From assembly GCA_021799315.1 (NCBI GenBank), contig JAJZAR010000004.1, positions 1 through 28,776 of the forward strand: a DNA stretch of 28,776 bases. The letters are read 5' to 3'. Of the stretch, positions 1-7,336 are shown piece by piece; within the stretch, counting starts at the first letter, position 1; every line of letters begins with the position of its first letter. The notes beneath the pieces were generated by a model. That model was not told the DNA's origin, ran no database searches, and saw only the letters and a program-made list of their open reading frames with translations. The stretch comes from Thermoplasmata archaeon. GTDB lineage: Archaea > Thermoplasmatota > Thermoplasmata > Thermoplasmatales > Thermoplasmataceae. Made by a program: the position numbers and the translations under genes.

Positions 1-372
1 AAAATTGCTTAGAATTGCCCATGAACATGCTTTATTATAAGCATAGGTAATAGCCTGATCAATATTTTTTTGAGTTTGTATATTTTCCTCTCTCAGAGAT
101 TTAGCTTCAAGGACAAACTTGAGAACGCCATTAATCCTGAAAGTGTAATCACTTCTTTTACGGGCTATATTTTCCTCTTTGATTACTGAGTCATTTCTAT
201 TTAACTTATTTTCCATATTCCAACCAAGAGCTTTGAACAATGGAGTGATAAAGTCGTCTTTGGTTCCATTTTCACTCATGCTCTTTAGTTTACCGGATTT
301 CTTGTCATTATTGTATTTATCGATAAGCTCTTTTATTCTTTCAACATCTATGCCATATTCTCGTTGATCCAT
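1..372 (-). CDS. Type IIG restriction-modification enzyme, N-terminal part (cut by window edge)
   Basis: The 124 residues visible are the N-terminal nuclease domain of the common archaeal/bacterial type IIG (Eco57I/TaqI-like) enzymes, in which one polypeptide cleaves DNA and methylates adenine. After a helical start there is a TKDDFITPLFKALGW motif (residues 37-51), then a PD-(D/E)xK core with D75 followed by E89-A-K91 in VLEAKS, then a helix with QAITYAYNKACSWAILSNF, all typical of this domain. The methyltransferase and target-recognition parts must lie left of position 1. The ATG is preceded by GTGAGG about 8 bases upstream. It starts 15 bases after the Mrr-like gene stop, so the two are probably co-transcribed. 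An HsdR subunit has a similar N-terminal fold and cannot be fully excluded, but the layout fits type IIG better. Confidence 0.8.
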   Translation of the reverse strand, partial: MDQREYGIDVERIKELIDKYNNDKKSGKLKSMSENGTKDDFITPLFKALGWNMENKLNRNDSVIKEENIARKRSDYTFRINGVLKFVLEAKSLREENIQTQKNIDQAITYAYNKACSWAILSNF

Positions 373-387
373 ATCTTTTTCCTCACT

Positions 388-1305
388 TCAGAATGACTCA
401 AAGTAATCATCATCAATCTCCTTTGCTTCATAATTTCTCACGGTTCTTACTCCAACCCCATGTTCAATCATCAGCTTTGCCAATTCATTACCATCTATAA
501 GGACAATCTTGTGAGTGTTATCCTTTATGGCGGTTTCTTTTGCTTCCTTTGTAAATGAAGTAGTTGTTATAAAAATTCCTTTTAATGCGTTCTTAATCGT
601 TAATGCGCCAATGAAATCCCTGATTTGACCCGGAACAATTGAACCTTTGGAACCCCATCTTTTGGCTTGAAGATATATTTTGTCGAAACCAAGTTTATCT
701 TGTGATATTTCCCCATCTATTCCTTGGTCACCTGATTTCCCTAACACTCTTGCCATTTCTTCATGATTCTTGCCATATCCAAGAGATAGGACTACGTCAA
801 TAATGAGTCTCTCAAAATCTGCTGGTTTTATATTGAAAAGTGTGCTGAGCAAGTTTTGTATGAGTAAATCTTCTCTTTTTTCAAAAAGAATCTCTAACTC
901 CTCATCTGGTGTCATACTTTCTGAATTATCACTGTTTGTTTTCTTTGGATGCCGCAATGCCTTGAATTCAACGAAAGATGGAAACTTTTGAAGATAGGAG
1001 TAAGATATTTTCGATGGCATTTTAGAAAGCTCATTTAAACCAAGCTCAGAAATTTTAAACTTTGACCTGCCAGTTCTTTCCAACAATCCAGCTTGAACAA
1101 GATATGTGATTGCCCATTCAACCCTATCATATATATACGTACGTTTGCCACTGGGTAAAAGTTGGTTTTTCTGGTCGTCACTCATTCTAAATTCCATTGC
1201 CATTGCATCGATGGTCTCTGAAAGTATGTGTTCTTGTTTGTCTTTGCAGTAAGTCATTATAGGGGATAAAAATTCATCAAATTTAGGAAAATTTATAATG
1301 TTCAC
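388..1305 (-). CDS. mrr: Mrr-type restriction endonuclease
   Basis: The 305-residue protein matches the Mrr two-domain plan. A winged-helix region (about 55-95, with RVEWAITYLVQAGLLE near 61-76 and a basic wing) precedes a PD-(D/E)xK nuclease domain (about 160-290). The catalytic pieces seen are E165 in FERLI, D197 in GDQGIDG, and the Mrr-typical Q213-A-K215 (QAK in place of ExK), followed by an IRDFIGAL helix and a FITTTSFTKEA strand-helix. Mrr proteins cut methylated or foreign DNA. The start is GTG, with GGTGAG six bases upstream. A TATA-like stretch at 1322-1333 is oddly close for a transcript that would include this ribosome site. The type IIG gene follows 15 bases downstream, making a two-gene restriction operon. 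Family assignment is firm; specificity is unknown. Confidence 0.88.
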   Translation of the reverse strand: MNIINFPKFDEFLSPIMTYCKDKQEHILSETIDAMAMEFRMSDDQKNQLLPSGKRTYIYDRVEWAITYLVQAGLLERTGRSKFKISELGLNELSKMPSKISYSYLQKFPSFVEFKALRHPKKTNSDNSESMTPDEELEILFEKREDLLIQNLLSTLFNIKPADFERLIIDVVLSLGYGKNHEEMARVLGKSGDQGIDGEISQDKLGFDKIYLQAKRWGSKGSIVPGQIRDFIGALTIKNALKGIFITTTSFTKEAKETAIKDNTHKIVLIDGNELAKLMIEHGVGVRTVRNYEAKEIDDDYFESF

Positions 1306-1321
1306 GAGATTCTCACCTTGG

Positions 1322-1333
1322 TTTTATAATAAA
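1322..1333 (-). promoter_or_regulatory. TATA-like box upstream of the mrr-type gene
   Basis: On the minus strand this reads TTTATTATAAAA, centred about 22 bases before the GTG start of the Mrr-like gene. That spacing would put transcription initiation at or next to the start codon. It conflicts slightly with the good GGTGAG ribosome site at 1317-1312, so either the true promoter is further upstream or the site is unused. Confidence 0.4.
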
Positions 1334-1542
1334 CCTTAAGAGGTTTTCACTCTTTAACCTTTGTTTGTTGATACGACCAGATCGGAAAGTTTATTTCTAG
1401 AGATTTCCTTTTCTCAGGGTCAATTGGTAATTATTTCTCGTGGTGTCTTGTTATCATTTGTGATTTATCGAGCCAAAAAACCTTGAATTCATGTGATTCT
1501 TTCAGTGTAGATAGATTGTCCCTCATTGTGGGAAAAGGTTGA

Positions 1543-1872
1543 CTAGATAGATATTATCACCCTCTCGTTAGATTTTATATTTCTCTTATCATTCTTTATG
1601 CGTCTCATTAGGTTTTCTATAATCCAATATAGGATGCTAGCCTCTTGTTTTTGTATAAATACACAAATCTTTCGATTATTGACTCTCTCCTCAAGTGCCT
1701 CGGACTCTGATTTTCTATAACTTCCCGTTCCCAAGACTGAGTTGAACGATGATATATTAGCATAATCATTTAGAGTTGTACAATGGGTAATTTCATGTGT
1801 TATATTCATGGTTGCAATAAAACTCCCTGATGTATTAGAGATTAACTTTATTCTATCTTTTGTTTCTTTCAT
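1543..1872 (-). CDS. Small HExxH protein, possibly ImmA/IrrE-like metallopeptidase
   Basis: A 109-residue protein with H26-E-I-T-H30 and, about 28 residues later, an ESEALEE stretch (56-62). This layout (HExxH on one helix, an acidic E-x-E-A motif on the next) is that of ImmA/IrrE-type zinc peptidases, where the second motif gives the third zinc ligand. The C-terminal third is basic and shows no clear match. An ImmA/IrrE peptidase normally cleaves a repressor, often in mobile or stress loci, but no repressor gene is seen next to it. A TATA-like GATATATTT lies about 35 bases upstream and GGAG about 13 bases before the ATG. The coding sequence is AT-rich and short, so whether it is expressed is unsure. 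It lies 237 bases upstream of the Mrr-like gene on the same strand. Confidence 0.45.
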   Translation of the reverse strand: MKETKDRIKLISNTSGSFIATMNITHEITHCTTLNDYANISSFNSVLGTGSYRKSESEALEERVNNRKICVFIQKQEASILYWIIENLMRRIKNDKRNIKSNERVIISI

Positions 1873-1960
1873 GCATCCATACAGACTCCTTTCAATTCAC
1901 AGTCCAAAATATATCTAACACTATAGACTGATTTTGTCTCACTACTTAAGAGAGGCAAAC

Positions 1961-1968
1961 TTATATAT
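1961..1968 (+). promoter_or_regulatory. TATA box for the 40-residue protein gene
   Basis: TTATATAT lies 33-41 bases before the ATG at 2002, giving a predicted start of transcription near 1990. A Shine-Dalgarno-like GGGAAGGT (1987-1994) sits seven bases before the ATG. Confidence 0.5.
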
Positions 1969-2001
1969 GAATAGTGGATTTAAAGTGGGAAGGTAAATAA
2001 A

Positions 2002-2124
2002 ATGGGAGAATCAGGACACAAAGATGGCGACGATGAGAAGACCAAGGAAGAATACGACAGGGATAATCACGCTGACCAGTTGAACCCCAATAACGAAGAG
2101 TACAAAGGAGAAGACGAAAAGTAA
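2002..2124 (+). CDS. 40-residue acidic protein with DN-x-ADQLNPNN motif
   Basis: ATG to TAA encodes 40 residues, almost all charged or polar, with DNHADQLNPNNEEY at residues 21-34 and acidic/lysine-rich ends. The core resembles a D-N-x-x-(N/D)-Q-(L/M)-N-P-N-(N/H)-x-x-Y motif that I recall from many very short, uncharacterised bacterial proteins; this is from memory and needs a profile search. There is no membrane segment and no cysteine, and the chain looks disordered. A TATA box at 1961-1968 and a strong GGGAAGGT ribosome site seven bases before the ATG support real expression. A T-rich hairpin follows at 2163-2180. Function is unknown. Confidence 0.65.
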   Translation: MGESGHKDGDDEKTKEEYDRDNHADQLNPNNEEYKGEDEK

Positions 2125-2162
2125 GGTTTCCATTTCCTTTTAAATATTGTTAAATTCTGGCG

Positions 2163-2180
2163 ATATTTTTTTAAAAATAT
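2163..2180 (+). terminator. AT-rich hairpin with T-run after the 40-residue gene
   Basis: ATATTTTT, a TT spacer and AAAAATAT form a perfect eight-base inverted repeat 39 bases after the stop codon. The seven-T run it contains is itself an archaeal termination signal. It may simply be AT-rich filler, but position and shape suit a terminator. Confidence 0.4.
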
Positions 2181-2464
2181 TGGCCTTCAACACAAATACA
2201 CTGTAAACATTAGTTTTCATTAGTTTTATTATGCGAGATGATGTATCTAAATAATAATTTAGTTTGGTTTTCTGTCATTCGTAGTCATGACTGCCTCAAA
2301 TTTATTGCGGTCAAAACTTAAATTGGAACTATCTTCTTCGTGAGTGGTAAATATACTACGAACGAGCGATATAAATTTCCCTTTTACAAAGGTACCCGGT
2401 TTCTTAAATTTTAATTGCGCCCACATGAAACTCATCTTTCATTTGCTTTTTAGTTTTTTCATCA

Positions 2465-2483
2465 AACTACTGACTTAGTAGTT
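2465..2483. repeat. Perfect 7-base inverted repeat
   Basis: AACTACT, spacer GACTT, AGTAGTT. It lies about 200 bases upstream of the acyl-CoA ligase gene in non-coding DNA. It could be a protein-binding site or a transcript hairpin; no downstream T-run of note follows. Confidence 0.4.
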
Positions 2484-2605
2484 AGATAATACCAGAGACC
2501 AGTTTTTATTAGGCATCGGAGTCTATCATCCTATAAGATCTCAATATTAGAAACCTCTTCTAAATAGGATTTTTCTGTGGATTTTGAGAGTGTGATAAAA
2601 AATCA

Positions 2606-2630
2606 GAACACACAAAGTGTTCAGGTTCTG
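2606..2630. promoter_or_regulatory. Operator-like inverted repeat upstream of acyl-CoA ligase
   Basis: GAACACACAAAGTGTTC (2606-2622) is a perfect six-base inverted repeat around a five-base spacer. An extra GTTCTG half-site at 2625-2630 is complementary to CAGAAC at 2604-2609. It lies 55-80 bases before the ATG of the acyl-CoA ligase gene, just upstream of the AAATTAATA stretch (about 2655-2663) that could be its TATA box. This placement suits a regulator of fatty-acid use (inference). Confidence 0.45.
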
Positions 2631-2684
2631 TTATAGTTTGATTCAAAAACAAAGAAATTAATACTCATTCTTCATGAATAGATC

Positions 2685-4289
2685 ATGTATCAGAACAGAT
2701 ATGAATTGACTCTGGACAAGTTATTGGTCTCTTCTGTAAGAAACAACCCTAAACAGATTATTTCTTATAAGGGTGAGAAACAGATCACTTACGTAGAATT
2801 CAAAGAAAGAGTGGAAGCCATGGCCAAAGGCCTGATATCCATGGGTCTGAAGAAAGGTGAACGTGTGGCAGTTCTTGATGTGGACTCTCTCAATTATCTT
2901 ATTGCATACTTTGCTGTGCCCATTTCCGGTGGTGTTCTCCACACAGTCAATATACGTTATTCACCGGAATTGCTGTACTATACAATGCAACATGCTGATG
3001 ATAGATTTGTTATCATTAGAGATGAATTTGTTCCTATAGTTGAAAAGAGCTTACCTCTATTTGATTTTGTCAGTAAATGGATCGTATGCAGCGATTCAGA
3101 ACAAGCCAGCACTATAATACCCGGTTCTATAGCTCTGGACAGTATAATCAACAACCACAGCGATATTATTCTTCCTGAACTGAATGAGGACGATATCGCA
3201 ACAACTTTTTACACATCAGGAACCACTGGCATGCCGAAGGGTGTTCTTTTTTCCCACAGGCAGATTGTTCTTCATTCCATTGCCTCTCTATCCGCACTTG
3301 CTTTTGAGCCTGTAAAATGGCAGCCATCTGACGTTATTATGCCTCTGGTGCCAATGTTTCATGTGCATGCATGGTGTTCACCCTTTCTGGCTCTGATGGC
3401 CGGAACCAAATATGTTTTGCCTGGAAGATATGATTTCGCCAGAATCCCGGAGATAATGGAAAAGGAAAATGTATCAATGAGTCTCATGGTACCTTCCATT
3501 CTTTACATGCTTCTGGCAAATTCTGAATCCATAAAAATTCTGGAAAAATTGAAACTCCGAGTTGTGGTGGGTGGAGGTGCATTATCCACAGGACTTGCAA
3601 CCAGAGCGGAAAAAGCAGGTATTCAGGTCGTTGCAGGATATGGTATGTCAGAAACTGCACCTATTTTGACCCTCGGTACATACAACAAAGATACAATGGG
3701 TATGAAAAGTGAGGAACAATTTGAACACAGGCTCATGACCGGTATTCCCATTGCACTGGTTGATCTGAAGGTTGTTGATTCCAATTTCAAAGAGGTGCCA
3801 TGGGATTCCAAAACAATTGGAGAGATCGTTGTGAGAACTCCGTGGTTGACAAAAGAATATGTCAACGACCCTGAAGCCACAAAGAAGCTATGGAAGAATG
3901 ACTGGCTCAATACTGGAGATCTTGCTGTGGTGGATTCCTCAGGATATCTTTCCATAGTGGACAGAGAAAAGGACGCAGTGAAATCTGGTGGTGAATTCAT
4001 ACCCACAATTGTGATAGAGGATGCCCTGAGTAGCTTCCCTGGAGTGGGAGAAGTGGCTGTAGTAGGTAAGAAGGATGATAAATGGGGAGAAAGGCCAGTT
4101 GCATTCCTATCGGGATTGAGTGAAGTGGACCCTGAGAAAATGAGAAACCACCTCACAAAGTTTGTTGAGAGCGGGCGAATAGCTAAATTCTGGATCCCAG
4201 ATGATTACATCGTTGTCAAAGAATTCCTGAAGACGAGCACTGGGAAAATTGACAAAAAGCCACTTCGGAAACAATTACTGTCTCAATAA
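2685..4289 (+). CDS. Fatty-acyl-CoA synthetase (AMP-binding, AlkK/medium-chain type)
   Basis: The 534-residue protein has all signatures of the ANL adenylate-forming family, which activates a carboxylic acid as acyl-AMP and transfers it to CoA. The phosphate loop TSGTTGMPKG is at 177-186, the GYGMSET motif at 318-324, the hinge region NTGDLAVVDSSGYLSIVDR at about 408-426, and the C-terminal catalytic lysine K521 in TSTGK. VPMFHVHAW (222-230) is typical of the medium/long-chain AlkK-like branch. Length is normal and there is no signal peptide, so it is cytoplasmic. The ATG at 2685 has no ribosome site but an AAATTAATA box about 25 bases upstream, suggesting a leaderless transcript. It stands alone, with no beta-oxidation genes beside it. 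The exact acid substrate cannot be read from sequence. Confidence 0.9.
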   Translation: MYQNRYELTLDKLLVSSVRNNPKQIISYKGEKQITYVEFKERVEAMAKGLISMGLKKGERVAVLDVDSLNYLIAYFAVPISGGVLHTVNIRYSPELLYYTMQHADDRFVIIRDEFVPIVEKSLPLFDFVSKWIVCSDSEQASTIIPGSIALDSIINNHSDIILPELNEDDIATTFYTSGTTGMPKGVLFSHRQIVLHSIASLSALAFEPVKWQPSDVIMPLVPMFHVHAWCSPFLALMAGTKYVLPGRYDFARIPEIMEKENVSMSLMVPSILYMLLANSESIKILEKLKLRVVVGGGALSTGLATRAEKAGIQVVAGYGMSETAPILTLGTYNKDTMGMKSEEQFEHRLMTGIPIALVDLKVVDSNFKEVPWDSKTIGEIVVRTPWLTKEYVNDPEATKKLWKNDWLNTGDLAVVDSSGYLSIVDREKDAVKSGGEFIPTIVIEDALSSFPGVGEVAVVGKKDDKWGERPVAFLSGLSEVDPEKMRNHLTKFVESGRIAKFWIPDDYIVVKEFLKTSTGKIDKKPLRKQLLSQ

Positions 4290-4515
4290 GAGACACAGTA
4301 CCCATTCAAATAATCTGTTTAGTCATATTATAGATCAGGGCAACAACATTCATTGCTGTGACTGACTGAACAAAATTAGAGGATCCCCAATACCATTCTC
4401 GAGAATGTCTGCCCAATGGGCTTTACATCACAATTTCGCAATTCACTGTAAATGATTTCGTCAGGAGATCTCAATGAATAGGACTCACTGGCTCCCTGTA
4501 GTGTATAGAGAATGG

Positions 4516-4522
4516 TTATATG
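4516..4522 (+). promoter_or_regulatory. TATA box of the M13 peptidase gene
   Basis: TTATATG is centred 24 bases before the ATG at 4543, the spacing expected for a leaderless archaeal transcript. Confidence 0.5.
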
Positions 4523-4542
4523 CCAGTTTTCTATGTTAAAAC

Positions 4543-6540
4543 ATGAGCATGGAGGAATCAATAGAGAGAATAAACTACAAAGATGAACCAACTGACATGA
4601 AATTTTCTGTCCACAACATGGACAAAAGCGCAGATCCAATGAAGGACTTTTACAGGTTTGCAAATGGCGCATGGCTCGATGCAAACCCAATTCCTCCGGA
4701 TAAATCCCAGTGGGGAGGATTCACAATGCTGAGAGATGCAAATCTTTTCAAACTAGGTAGGATTGTTGAAGATTGCGCATTTTCTAAAAGGGAGAAGAGA
4801 CCTATAGAAAAAATGGTAGGAGATTTCTATATTTCAGTTATGGACCAGAAGACTATTGAGGAACGAAAATTCAAGCCCATAGAACCTGTGATGAAAGAAA
4901 TTGAATCTATGAGAGAAAAATCAGATTTAGTAAAATTGGTATCTAAACTCCACTCTCAAGGCGCATTCGCATTTTTCAATGCTGGCTCCATGCCAGATGA
5001 GAAGAACAGTGCGATCTACTCTTTCTATATTTATCAGGGCGGGCTTTCTTTACCAAACAGGGACTATTACCTTGAGGATAATTTTTCTCAATTGAGGGAC
5101 GATTATTTGAAACACATCGAAAAGATGTTTTCAATGTACGGTGTTGAAGAGGAAAAAGCAAAACAATATGCAAAGATTGTTTTGAAAATAGAAACTGAAA
5201 TAGCAAAGGAAAGTCGCCCGCAGGCAGATCTGAGAGATACAGAGAAAAATTATAACAGAGTACCAAAAGAAGAACTCAAAAGCCGTTTTAAAAACCTCCT
5301 TGTGGAAAAATATCTGGAAAATGAACATGTTTCCAATTATGATTATGTAGTGGTGGGTCAACCAGAGGTTATCGATGCAGTTGACAGGATCATAGAGACC
5401 CATGACCTGGAAGATGTTAAAGTGTATCTCAGATGGAATGTGCTCCATAACGCCGCCCCTCTACTTCACAAGAAAGTTGAAGAAGAGGACTTCGACATGT
5501 TTCGAAGAAAGGTGATGGGGCAGGCCGAACCAGAAAAGCGATGGAAAAAGGCTATTTCACTTATAGATGATTCCATAGGGGAAGCTCTTGGGCAACTTTA
5601 TGTTGAAAAGGAATTTGGGGAAGAATCAAGAAAGCGTATGGAAACAATGGTTAATGATATACGAGCAGTATTTAAGGAAAAGCTCAAAAATTTACCATGG
5701 ATGACAGAAAAAACAAAGGAAAAAGCTCTTGAGAAGTTCTCTAAATTCAGGCCAAAAATAGGATTCCCGACCAAATGGATCGATTATTCGTCCATAAAAC
5801 TGGACAAGGATGATCTGTTGGGCAATGTAATGAGATCAAGAGAGTTTGAGTTCCGAAGGCATACATCAAGAGTCAGTGAAAAAGTCGATAAGGAATTGTG
5901 GTACATGACCCCTCCAACAGTGAATGCATATTTCTCACCAACGGAGAATGAGATTGTTTTTCCAGCAGGCATACTCCAGCCGCCATTCTTTGACCCGGAT
6001 ATGGATGATGCTGTCAACTATGGAGGAATTGGAGGAGTGATATCTCACGAGATCACCCATGGATTCGACGATCAGGGCAGAACCTTTGATGCGGAGGGAA
6101 ACATTAAGGACTGGTGGACAAAAGAAGATGCAGATAACTTCAAGAAAAGGGCAGATAAGGTTGTGGAACTTTACAACTCTCTTGAACCTATTCCCGGACT
6201 CCATGTTAACGGCAGATTGACTCTTGGTGAAAATATAGCCGACCTTGGAGGTGTGAGTATTGCCTTTGAGGCTCTGCAGAGACGTCTGGAGAAAGAACCA
6301 TCACTCAGAAAGAATATTGATGGATTCACGCCTGAGCAGAGATTCTTCCTATCATGGTCACAGATATGGAGGGCAAACACTAGAGAACAGGAAATCAGAA
6401 GAAGAGTTTCCATAGACCCTCATGCACCGGCAAATTTCAGAGGATCTGTGCCACCTGGAAACCATGAGAAATTTGACGAGGCTTTCAGCCAGTTCTCAGA
6501 ACTGAAGAATACCCAACGAGAAAAAATATTCATATGGTGA
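4543..6540 (+). CDS. M13-family zinc metallopeptidase (neprilysin/PepO-like)
   Basis: The 665-residue protein is full length for family M13, zinc endopeptidases that cut oligopeptides. Seen in order: an N-terminal M13 domain opening with DPMKDFYRFANGAWLD; VNAYFSP, the substrate-binding N-A-Y/F motif, around residue 463; the zinc motif H502-E-I-T-H506 followed by GFDDQG; and E563-N-I-A-D567 supplying the third zinc ligand. The C-terminal end keeps an R-x-x-x-P-x-x-N pattern. There is no signal peptide or membrane anchor, unlike animal neprilysins, so it probably acts on peptides inside the cell. A second ATG lies two codons downstream. A TATA box at 4516-4522 suits a leaderless start at 4543. 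The YgjP-like pseudogene follows after 28 bases. M13 enzymes are sparse in archaea, so transfer from bacteria is possible. Confidence 0.93.
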   Translation: MSMEESIERINYKDEPTDMKFSVHNMDKSADPMKDFYRFANGAWLDANPIPPDKSQWGGFTMLRDANLFKLGRIVEDCAFSKREKRPIEKMVGDFYISVMDQKTIEERKFKPIEPVMKEIESMREKSDLVKLVSKLHSQGAFAFFNAGSMPDEKNSAIYSFYIYQGGLSLPNRDYYLEDNFSQLRDDYLKHIEKMFSMYGVEEEKAKQYAKIVLKIETEIAKESRPQADLRDTEKNYNRVPKEELKSRFKNLLVEKYLENEHVSNYDYVVVGQPEVIDAVDRIIETHDLEDVKVYLRWNVLHNAAPLLHKKVEEEDFDMFRRKVMGQAEPEKRWKKAISLIDDSIGEALGQLYVEKEFGEESRKRMETMVNDIRAVFKEKLKNLPWMTEKTKEKALEKFSKFRPKIGFPTKWIDYSSIKLDKDDLLGNVMRSREFEFRRHTSRVSEKVDKELWYMTPPTVNAYFSPTENEIVFPAGILQPPFFDPDMDDAVNYGGIGGVISHEITHGFDDQGRTFDAEGNIKDWWTKEDADNFKKRADKVVELYNSLEPIPGLHVNGRLTLGENIADLGGVSIAFEALQRRLEKEPSLRKNIDGFTPEQRFFLSWSQIWRANTREQEIRRRVSIDPHAPANFRGSVPPGNHEKFDEAFSQFSELKNTQREKIFIW

Positions 6541-6568
6541 AGGTCTGAGGAAGCGATCCTGTAATAAG

Positions 6569-7291
6569 GTGCAGTTTGGAGAAATTCCAATCATCATAAA
6601 GAAGGAGAGAAGAACTTCGCTTCATCTATCGTTGGATTCAAAGGGAAATTTTATTCTCAGGGTTCCGTTGAAATCTTCTGATTTAGAAATAGGCAAATTT
6701 CTGCAAAGCCACAGGAGATGGATGAGCAATAGGTTGTCAGAACATAAGAATAGTGAAGAATTCAAATCCCCTGTATCTTTTGAATCAGGCCAAATGTTTC
6801 TGTTTCTTGGAAAAAAATAGCCGCTTACCATAGTTGATGAAGGCTCCAGGCTTGAATTCCAGAATGAATTCAGGCTGCCCATGAATCGTAATGATGCTGC
6901 CGCTGAGTGCTTCATACAATTTTATAAACTGCAATTAACAACAATTCTTAAGGCAAGACTTGATTATTTTTCGAATTTGACTGACTTAAAGTATTCCTCC
7001 TTCAGAATAGGCAATGGCCTGAACCGGATAGGATCATGCAACAATTTAAACAGACTCTCATTTTCATGGGCACTGTGCATGGCGCCAGTTGAATTCATTG
7101 ATTATGTTGTAGTGCACGAACTTGTTCACACAAAAATAAAGTCACACGGGAAACAATTCTGGAATAGAGTAAGAGAAATCCTCCCAGAACACGGAAATGA
7201 CAGGAAATGGATTAAGATGAATATGTCTAAAATCCATGATGCAGGCTTGCAGTTAAAATCAAGTAGTAGGAACTATGAACAAAATATGTAG
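6569..7291 (+). pseudogene. YgjP-like metallopeptidase-fold gene interrupted by one in-frame TAG
   Basis: Two open segments in the same frame, 6569-6820 and 6821-7291, read as one YgjP/DUF45 (WLM-like) protein of about 240 residues. The N-terminal segment has the RTSLHLSLDSKGNFILRVP start and ends LFLGKK. The family normally has a tyrosine next (LGK-x-Y-x-L), and here TAG stands in that place at 6818-6820, followed by PLTIVDEG in frame. The second half keeps the GSCNN motif (usually WGSC; here I replaces W) and the zinc motif HELVH with a further H (SHGKQFW). Because the frame is unchanged, a single substitution such as TAC/TAT to TAG explains the break. An internal ATG at 6881 could still give a C-terminal zinc-domain fragment. 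GTG at 6569 is the likely original start. It follows the M13 gene closely. Confidence 0.75.
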
Positions 7292-7304
7292 CCTATGCAA
7301 TTTT

Positions 7305-7330
7305 AAAAAAAGACTATGGAATTTATAGTC
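7305..7330 (-). terminator. Hairpin plus T-run ending the small membrane protein gene
   Basis: On the minus strand GACTAT, a seven-base loop and ATAGTC form a perfect six-base stem, directly followed by seven Ts (7311-7305). It lies a few bases past the stop of the gene at 7337-7747 and between two convergent genes, so it can serve both. Confidence 0.55.
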
Positions 7331-7336
7331 CTGCTT

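Larger units (their letters stand above)
2125..2684. other. 560-base non-coding stretch between small gene and acyl-CoA ligase
   Basis: No open frame of convincing composition was found on either strand. The region holds the T-rich hairpin at 2163-2180, a seven-base inverted repeat at 2465-2483 and an operator-like repeat at 2606-2622. The rest is AT-rich without a pattern I can name. It is long compared with other gaps in the window. Confidence 0.6.

Noticed and set aside
3623..4156. A 177-codon open frame antisense to the acyl-CoA ligase gene
   Set aside because: It lies fully inside a strongly supported gene, its translation is serine/threonine-rich and low in structure, and no start signals are seen; it is a shadow of the real coding frame.
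4376..4690. A 104-codon minus-strand frame across the gap before the M13 peptidase
   Set aside because: Half of it is antisense to the M13 gene start and its sequence is cysteine-rich without a family pattern; the gap holds the M13 promoter.
6818..6820. Amber codon as pyrrolysine in the YgjP-like gene
   Set aside because: The family has tyrosine here, this protein type is not a methylamine enzyme, and no pyl genes are in the window; a nonsense change is simpler.
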